Origin: Planctomycetota bacterium
GTDB taxonomy: Bacteria > Planctomycetota > Phycisphaerae > Sedimentisphaerales > Anaerobacaceae
Assembly: GCA_022567055.1 (NCBI GenBank)
Contig: JADFHU010000448.1
Coordinates: forward strand, 1-5,324
DNA: 5,324 bases
Direction: 5' to 3'
Positions 1 to 3,190 of this stretch are shown here, piece after piece. Numbering within the stretch: the first letter of the stretch is position 1; the number at the start of each line of letters is the position of its first letter. A program made the translations under genes and the position numbers. A model generated the notes under the pieces. It had not been told where the DNA came from, searched no databases, and saw only the letters and a list, made by a program, of their open reading frames with translations.

Positions 1-133
1 ACGGTGACGAGCAAGGTCAGAAAAAGACCGAGGTACTTGCCAAGAATGAACTGCTCTCGGGAGATCGGCTTGGGGAGGAGACTGTAGAGCGTGCGCCTTT
101 CGATCTCCTTCGATACCAGGCTGATACCGATGA
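1..133 (-). pseudogene. ABC-2 type transporter permease, internal fragment
   Basis: Read on the minus strand from about 133 to 1, the frame gives LVSKEIERRTLYSLL followed by PKPISREQFILGKYLGL and then a hydrophobic FLTLLVT run that leaves the window. This is the characteristic cytoplasmic loop and following membrane helix of ABC-2 family permeases (EIERRT, KP-SR, GKYLG), the membrane subunits of ABC exporters. The frame stays open back to a stop at 162-164, and the residues just before the loop (ITQAIFIGIS) also suit a membrane helix, so the fragment may reach about 160. No start codon or upstream helices are present: the N-terminal part is missing at the right end and the C-terminal part lies outside the window. 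From about 120 rightward the other strand carries a different strong signature, so a junction lies between roughly 105 and 160. Family assignment is confident from motif recognition; the transported substrate is unknown. Confidence 0.72.
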
Positions 134-209
134 AGATGGCTTGCGTGATGGTGAAGAAATCTTAATCTATGGGACAAATCCATTTAATTCCGACTCTGAT
201 GGCGATTCC
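120..209 (+). pseudogene. Thrombospondin type 3-like calcium-binding repeat fragment
   Basis: In the plus-strand frame starting at 3, the segment reads ADTDEDGLRDGEE, then ILI, then YGTNPFNSDSDGDS. This matches the thrombospondin type 3 / EF-hand-like calcium-binding repeat common in large extracellular proteins of Planctomycetes and related bacteria (DxDxDGLxDGEE...YGTNPxxxDxDGD). The aspartate side chains would bind calcium. The frame is open from base 3 to 551, but before about 105 and after about 209 its translation has no family character. From about 209 the plausible coding frame shifts to the one read by the NagB-like gene. Only about one and a half repeat units survive, with no start and no natural stop, so this is a gene scrap, not a functional gene. 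It could be a remnant of a larger surface protein or one side of an assembly chimera. Confidence 0.6.
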
Positions 210-360
210 ATTTTACGTGTGCGCTACCTGGGTCGTGTTCCGCTGGTGGCGGCCAGGACTAGAGCAGCTCACCCACCGCCTGGTACCACTGGCCGCTACC
301 CTAGTGGCGGTTGGAGTGATGACCTGGGGCTACACTTGGCAGTTTCACAATCAGGCGCGG
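169..360 (+). other. Membrane-protein-like N-terminal segment joined to the NagB-like frame
   Basis: The first ~64 residues of the NagB-like frame contain two hydrophobic stretches: PFYVCATWVVFRWW (residues 14-27) and LVPLAATLVAVGVMTWGYTW (38-57). A short basic/polar loop separates them, and HNQARYSD follows. This looks like the last helices of a polytopic membrane protein, and NagB-family enzymes are soluble and have no such region. The part before about 209 overlaps the calcium-binding repeat in another frame, so only about 209-360 is likely to be true coding sequence of this kind. The parent protein cannot be named; the C-terminal end of a membrane glycosyltransferase is one possibility. 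Either the frame is a real fusion or a junction lies around 345-372. Confidence 0.4.
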
Positions 361-1152
361 TACAGCGATATGGCCACGCCCACCACGGCCGAGGCTTTGG
401 AGTACGTTCAAGCCTGGCGGCAGGCCACGGCGGACGATCCGGTCGGAATCTGCGGGCCCATCGGGCCGACCGAACAGTTGCCCTTGGTGGCTCGTCTGGT
501 GAACGAACTGGATCTCGATCTCAAGCATGCACACTTCTGGGGTATGGATGAATGGGTTCTCAACGGCAAAGAGGTATCGCCGACGCATCCGCTGTCTTTC
601 GAAAGGGCCGATCGGGAGCTGTGCTTCAACAGGATCCATCCGGAGTTGGCCATGCCGGAAGCCAACCTGCACTTTCCCAAGGCTGATACCTCGACCTACG
701 TCCAAAGCTGGCAGGGCGTACGCTGCGCGGTGATGCAGGGAGGGCAGGGAGACATCAAGCACTGGGCCTTTAATGATCCGGTGCGGCGTATGGGTTCCTA
801 TCAGGACGTGCCCCCAACGCCCGATGAGTTTCGTCAGTTGTCCACGCGTATTGTGGACCTGCATCCGGTCACCTGCATGCAGAATGCCCGCACCAGCGGG
901 GGTGGCGTCGTGACAGGTATCCCCACTCAGGCCATTACCGTTGGACCGGTACAGACCTGGCAAGCGGAGAAGATTTCTATCTGGCAGGCAGGGACGCATG
1001 ACAATCCCTTCGGTCAGCGGCTAACGACCCTGATGATTGGGAAAAAGATCCCGGACAGTGCCGTGCCCATGTCCCTGTTGGCAGACCACCCCAATGTTCA
1101 GTTCAATTTCTATCGCGGTGGCATTGGCGCCTGTGACGTAGAGATGCATTAA
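169..1152 (+). CDS. NagB-like glucosamine-6-phosphate isomerase/deaminase family protein
   Basis: This 327-residue frame contains a NagB-type isomerase core from about residue 68. Recognisable blocks are the phosphate-loop-like GICGPIGPTEQLP (93-105, for LPTGGTP in E. coli NagB), HFWGMDEW (122-129; D127 aligns with catalytic D72), HPLSF (140-144), GGQGDIKHWAFNDP (191-204; H198 aligns with H143), IPTQAITVGP (251-260) and SLLADHP (302-308). NagB converts glucosamine 6-phosphate to fructose 6-phosphate and ammonia in the cytoplasm; relatives include 6-phosphogluconolactonases. Two key positions differ: Ile196 stands at E. coli D141 with Asp195 beside it, and Asp203 replaces E148, so the exact reaction is uncertain. 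The first ~60 residues look membrane-like and are foreign to the family, so the true start may be ATG 370 (about 260 residues, near the 266 of E. coli NagB). No convincing ribosome binding site precedes ATG 169, 199, 319 or 370. It converges with the pseudopilin gene, leaving 12 bases between stops. Confidence 0.8.
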   Translation: MGQIHLIPTLMAIPFYVCATWVVFRWWRPGLEQLTHRLVPLAATLVAVGVMTWGYTWQFHNQARYSDMATPTTAEALEYVQAWRQATADDPVGICGPIGPTEQLPLVARLVNELDLDLKHAHFWGMDEWVLNGKEVSPTHPLSFERADRELCFNRIHPELAMPEANLHFPKADTSTYVQSWQGVRCAVMQGGQGDIKHWAFNDPVRRMGSYQDVPPTPDEFRQLSTRIVDLHPVTCMQNARTSGGGVVTGIPTQAITVGPVQTWQAEKISIWQAGTHDNPFGQRLTTLMIGKKIPDSAVPMSLLADHPNVQFNFYRGGIGACDVEMH

Positions 1153-1164
1153 GGCCCCGCATAA

Positions 1165-1956
1165 CTACCACCAGAATTTCCGGTTGCCACCGTAGCGAGG
1201 CTTCAGGATGTCCACAGATGCCTCGAACTCAGGTTCGTTCCAATTGGGATTGAATTTGCGCCACTCCATGTGACCGTCCAGAAAACCGATGTTGCCGCCC
1301 GAGGGCTGAGCGTCGCTCTTCAGGTGACTGGCTGTGTCGTATAACTGCACTTGTCCCAATGTCCCCCCGGCAATCATGCCGAAATTCCCGTTGGGCAACG
1401 CGGCGCTCTGCTGGTCCCAGGCGCAAATCGTCGCATCGACGGTGAGCTCGCGTTGAGCAGGGTGTTTTTCCTGGGTTGTCTTCAACCACAGCTTGGTGCC
1501 GTGGGGATCGGTCTGCATCGTAGGACGTTCTCCCCTGCCGGGCGCGATTTCCAAAATGTAGCAGTAACCGGAGACAATGAAATTGCCGGTGAGCTTTTTC
1601 TCACTGACCACCTGGGCCCTAAAGGTCCAGAAGTGATCCATGTTCGGGTGCATGGCCTGATTGGAAGGGCAATAGAACATCTCCTTGGTCATGCCGGACT
1701 GGAGCATGAAGTTGACGACATCGACATCCAAATCCCAGAGCCAACCGCCCGGTGTATCGGGGAGGGGGAGCTTGTTGTTATTTTCATCGCCATACATGAT
1801 GAACGCGAGGCAATGTTGTCTTACCTGACTGGCGCAGGATGTCTGTCTGGCCTGCTCGCGGACTCTGCTCAGGGCCGGCATGAGAATCCCCATCAGCACG
1901 GCAATGATGGCTATGACGACGAGCAGCTCAATCAGCGTGAATCCTCGTCTCTTCAT
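1165..1956 (-). CDS. Pseudopilin-like protein with prepilin N-terminus and H-X-DG-type C-terminus (copy B)
   Basis: The 263-residue product begins MKRRG followed by FTLIELLVVIAIIAVL, a type IV prepilin/type II secretion pseudopilin methylation motif. Prepilin peptidase would cut after Gly5, leaving Phe6 as residue 1 and Glu10 as the conserved Glu+5. A hydrophobic helix (about 6-27) anchors the protein and continues into an amphipathic stretch (ALSRVREQARQ). Cysteines at 41 and 96 (FYCPSN) suggest an exported globular domain. Near the C-terminus, HLKS (211-214) and GGNIGFLDGH (220-229) form the processing-associated H-X9-DG region, but His211 and the Asp-Gly pair at 227-228 are 15 residues apart. 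ATG 1956 is chosen over an in-frame GTG at 1974 because GAGGAG lies 8 bases before the ATG and would fall inside the longer frame. It is the second gene of a probable operon, 98 bases after its paralogue. Such proteins are numerous in PVC genomes, and their individual functions are mostly unknown. Confidence 0.9.
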   Translation of the reverse strand: MKRRGFTLIELLVVIAIIAVLMGILMPALSRVREQARQTSCASQVRQHCLAFIMYGDENNNKLPLPDTPGGWLWDLDVDVVNFMLQSGMTKEMFYCPSNQAMHPNMDHFWTFRAQVVSEKKLTGNFIVSGYCYILEIAPGRGERPTMQTDPHGTKLWLKTTQEKHPAQRELTVDATICAWDQQSAALPNGNFGMIAGGTLGQVQLYDTASHLKSDAQPSGGNIGFLDGHMEWRKFNPNWNEPEFEASVDILKPRYGGNRKFWW

Positions 1957-1964
1957 GCGTCTTG

Positions 1965-1970
1965 CTCCTC
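1965..1970 (-). promoter_or_regulatory. Ribosome binding site deciding the start of pseudopilin copy B
   Basis: On the minus strand GAGGAG precedes ATG 1956 by an 8-base spacer (CAAGACGC). The alternative GTG at 1974 lies upstream of this site with no good Shine-Dalgarno of its own, so the ATG is the preferred start. Confidence 0.8.
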
Positions 1971-2054
1971 GCACAGTGCTACCGGCATTTCTCCATTTCC
2001 GGAGCTTTAGAGCACCTAACAGTTTTCTTGTGCTTTATCGACGGGATGATTGAG

Positions 2055-2903
2055 TCACCTGCGATCGTCCGCCATGAAGTGTTCGATCAACCACCGCAGG
2101 TCTTCGTTGTCGGGTGAGGGGGTAGCGATGCCCGAGTGGGTACCGGCCATGGTCTTGTTGGTTTCGATGAACTCCAAGGTCCGCTTGTCCATCCAGCGAC
2201 GACGGTCCGCATGGCCGTCCGCAAAGCCGAAGGTACTCGATTTCAGGTGATAGGAGGCCAGCGGGTCGTAAAACTGCCAGGCGCTGGGATGGCGTGGATC
2301 CTCGACGCCGAGCAGGTGCCAGCCTCCCTCGTTCTCGCCGTAACGGCTGCCGTTGTGTTCCTCTTCGACGAAGACATAGTAGAGTCCGCCTTGCTTGATC
2401 TCAGACATGGACTCGTAAGGGCGATAACCACGCCCGTAGTTTTTTCCGAAGCCATAGGAGATCGAATAGCTGCGCCAGGAGTCCCGGGGAGGTGCCTGGG
2501 TACTCTTGCGGTTGTCACCCGGACAGTGATAGGCCCCCACGTCTTCAACGTACTTCCACAGCGCGCCGGCGCGAATGCCTCGAAAACGATCCTCCATCGT
2601 GATGTCGGGCGGGGCTGGATTGTTGGCCAGATTGCCACCGTTTGGATTCTTCGGCCGATACACCCAGGGTGTCCGATCATGGCCGTCATCGTAACAGGCG
2701 CCATTGCCCACCAGTTTGCCGTCGAAATCGTCGGTATACATGATCCACGCCGTGAGCAGCGTTTTCTCATTCGACAAACAGGCCGACGAGGAGGCCAGCC
2801 TCTTGGCGGCCTGGAGGGAGGGCATCAAAACGGCCATCAATACCGCAATGATGGCAATCACGACCAGCAATTCAATCAGGGTAAAGGCTTTGGTTCTCTG
2901 CAT
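2055..2903 (-). CDS. Pseudopilin-like protein with prepilin N-terminus and canonical H-X9-DG motif (copy A)
   Basis: The 282-residue product starts MQRTKA followed by FTLIELLVVIAIIAVL. Prepilin peptidase would cleave after Ala6 (Ala at -1, not the usual Gly), with Glu11 as Glu+5. A membrane/pilin helix spans about 7-28 and an amphipathic continuation follows. The exported domain has cysteines at 42 (ACLSN) and 127 (YHCPGD), an aromatic-rich middle (YSISYGFGKNYG, 146-157), and the motif His219-X9-Asp229-Gly230 in HLKSSTFGFADGH. This matches the prepilin-type processing-associated H-X9-DG class common in Planctomycetes, Lentisphaerae and Verrucomicrobia. Its structural role and export route are inferred from that class. 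It is the first gene of a probable two-gene operon with the paralogue at 1956-1165 and is divergent from the secreted hydrolase gene. The start is supported by a consensus TAGGAGG six bases upstream of ATG 2903. Confidence 0.92.
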   Translation of the reverse strand: MQRTKAFTLIELLVVIAIIAVLMAVLMPSLQAAKRLASSSACLSNEKTLLTAWIMYTDDFDGKLVGNGACYDDGHDRTPWVYRPKNPNGGNLANNPAPPDITMEDRFRGIRAGALWKYVEDVGAYHCPGDNRKSTQAPPRDSWRSYSISYGFGKNYGRGYRPYESMSEIKQGGLYYVFVEEEHNGSRYGENEGGWHLLGVEDPRHPSAWQFYDPLASYHLKSSTFGFADGHADRRRWMDKRTLEFIETNKTMAGTHSGIATPSPDNEDLRWLIEHFMADDRR

Positions 2904-2909
2904 GATTGG

Positions 2910-2916
2910 CCTCCTA
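2910..2916 (-). promoter_or_regulatory. Consensus Shine-Dalgarno for pseudopilin copy A
   Basis: Minus-strand TAGGAGG stands six bases before ATG 2903 (spacer CCAATC). Its first three bases are also the TAG stop of a nine-codon ORF, which could couple translation of the two. Confidence 0.85.
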
Positions 2917-2943
2917 ACTCGTTACCCGCCCTTGGATGTCCAT
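2914..2943 (-). CDS. Possible nine-codon leader peptide upstream of pseudopilin copy A
   Basis: On the minus strand an ATG at 2943 opens MDIQGRVTS and ends at TAG 2914-2916. It is preceded by GGAGGAGGG (2952-2944), which abuts the ATG, so the effective Shine-Dalgarno spacing is short (about 4 bases if the first GGAGG is used). The stop overlaps the TAGGAGG of the next gene, 10 bases before its ATG, a geometry that permits translational coupling. The peptide has no run of a single amino acid that would suggest classical attenuation. It may be chance; the case rests only on the two purine-rich sites and the stop overlap. Confidence 0.25.
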   Translation of the reverse strand: MDIQGRVTS

Positions 2944-2983
2944 CCCTCCTCCAGAGGCTGAACTGCCCCATCGCTGATGATCA

Positions 2984-3007
2984 AAAACTGAGTTTTCAGA
3001 CAGAGCC
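2984..3007. repeat. Solo terminal-repeat-like sequence joined to a small palindrome
   Basis: Bases 2990-3007 read GAGTTTTCAGACAGAGCC. This matches the right-hand terminal repeat of the element at 3224-3383 (GAGTTTTCCGACAAAGCC) and the reverse complement of its left repeat (GAGTTTTCCGACACAGCC) at 16 of 18 positions each, in the orientation of the right end. Immediately to the left, AAAACT (2984-2989), G, AGTTTT (2991-2996) form a perfect six-base palindrome. No partner end about 160 bases away is seen, so it may be a deleted or collapsed element copy. Confidence 0.5.
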
Positions 3008-3033
3008 TGCTGTACATACGCTTAATCTACCGA

Positions 3034-3057
3034 ATTCCGATTGTTTTGGCACGGAAT
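3034..3057. repeat. Inverted repeat ATTCCG-N12-CGGAAT
   Basis: A perfect six-base inverted repeat (3034-3039 and 3052-3057) with a 12-base spacer lies in the divergent intergenic region. The position would suit an operator, but the arms are short and no cognate regulator is present in the window. Confidence 0.25.
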
Positions 3058-3141
3058 ACTTGGGAAATCTGGAGGAATGATGTGCCGCGCGCTAGGTCCA
3101 AGCAATCGGCTCTCGACAGGGGTCAGACAGGTTAAATTGCC

Positions 3142-3171
3142 TTGACTGTGGTCTTTTCGGCGTTGTAGCAT
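3142..3171 (+). promoter_or_regulatory. Candidate sigma-70-type promoter for the hydrolase gene
   Basis: TTGACT (3142-3147) is close to the TTGACA -35 consensus. TAGCAT (3166-3171) follows after 18 bases as a weak -10 (4 of 6 matches to TATAAT). This places a start of transcription near 3178, which would leave a very short untranslated leader before ATG 3191 and put the ribosome binding site at the 5' end. The -35 is good and the -10 poor, so this is a candidate only. Confidence 0.3.
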
Positions 3172-3177
3172 CAGGCA

Positions 3178-3183
3178 AAGGAG
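3178..3183 (+). promoter_or_regulatory. Ribosome binding site for ATG 3191
   Basis: AAGGAG followed by a seven-base spacer (AATTCTC) precedes ATG 3191. It is far better than anything in front of the alternative start at 3413, where the nearest purine-rich run (AGGGAGGG, 3388-3395) is 17 bases away. It supports 3191 as the translated start even though the signal peptide comes much later. Confidence 0.7.
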
Positions 3184-3190
3184 AATTCTC

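Larger units (their letters stand above)
2904..3190. other. Divergent intergenic region between pseudopilin operon and hydrolase gene
   Basis: These 287 bases separate two divergent genes and should hold promoters in both directions. Seen here are the leader ORF and Shine-Dalgarno of the minus-strand gene at the left, a palindrome joined to a terminal-repeat-like sequence (2984-3007), an inverted repeat at 3034-3057, a spaced GACAGG direct repeat (3115-3120 and 3126-3131), and a candidate promoter plus ribosome binding site for the plus-strand gene at the right. No convincing -35/-10 pair for the minus-strand operon was found. Confidence 0.6.

Noticed and set aside
210..551. Continuation of the calcium-binding-repeat frame as a protein
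   Set aside because: After about 209 this frame turns into an Arg/Gly/His/Ala-rich sequence without domain character, while the NagB-like frame carries the real coding signal.
301..999. Minus-strand open frame of 232 codons across the NagB-like gene
   Set aside because: The plus strand matches the NagB family block by block; the minus-strand translation is basic and histidine/proline-rich in the manner of a shadow frame.
1153..1164. Bidirectional terminator between the convergent NagB-like and pseudopilin genes
   Set aside because: Only 12 bases separate the two stop codons, and no stem-loop with a U-tract is evident there.
1351..2010. Plus-strand open frame of 219 codons opposite pseudopilin copy B
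   Set aside because: It is an antisense shadow of a well-supported gene, with no motif and no ribosome binding site of note.
2015..2036. CAGTTTTCTTGTGCTTT as another element-end copy, or as a hairpin AGCAC...GTGCT between the pseudopilin genes
   Set aside because: Only AGTTTTC is shared with the element end, and the possible stem is five bases with a 14-base loop; both are within chance expectation.
2136..3080. Long plus-strand open frame of 314 codons opposite pseudopilin copy A
   Set aside because: It is antisense to a gene with clear family motifs and a consensus ribosome binding site, its translation shows no recognisable domain, and it extends only because the opposite strand's codon use avoids stops.
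3077..3145. Possible 22-codon ORF after GGAGG upstream of the hydrolase
   Set aside because: The GGAGG is only one to four bases from the two possible ATGs, and the product has no distinctive feature. It would also be cut off by the candidate promoter at 3142.
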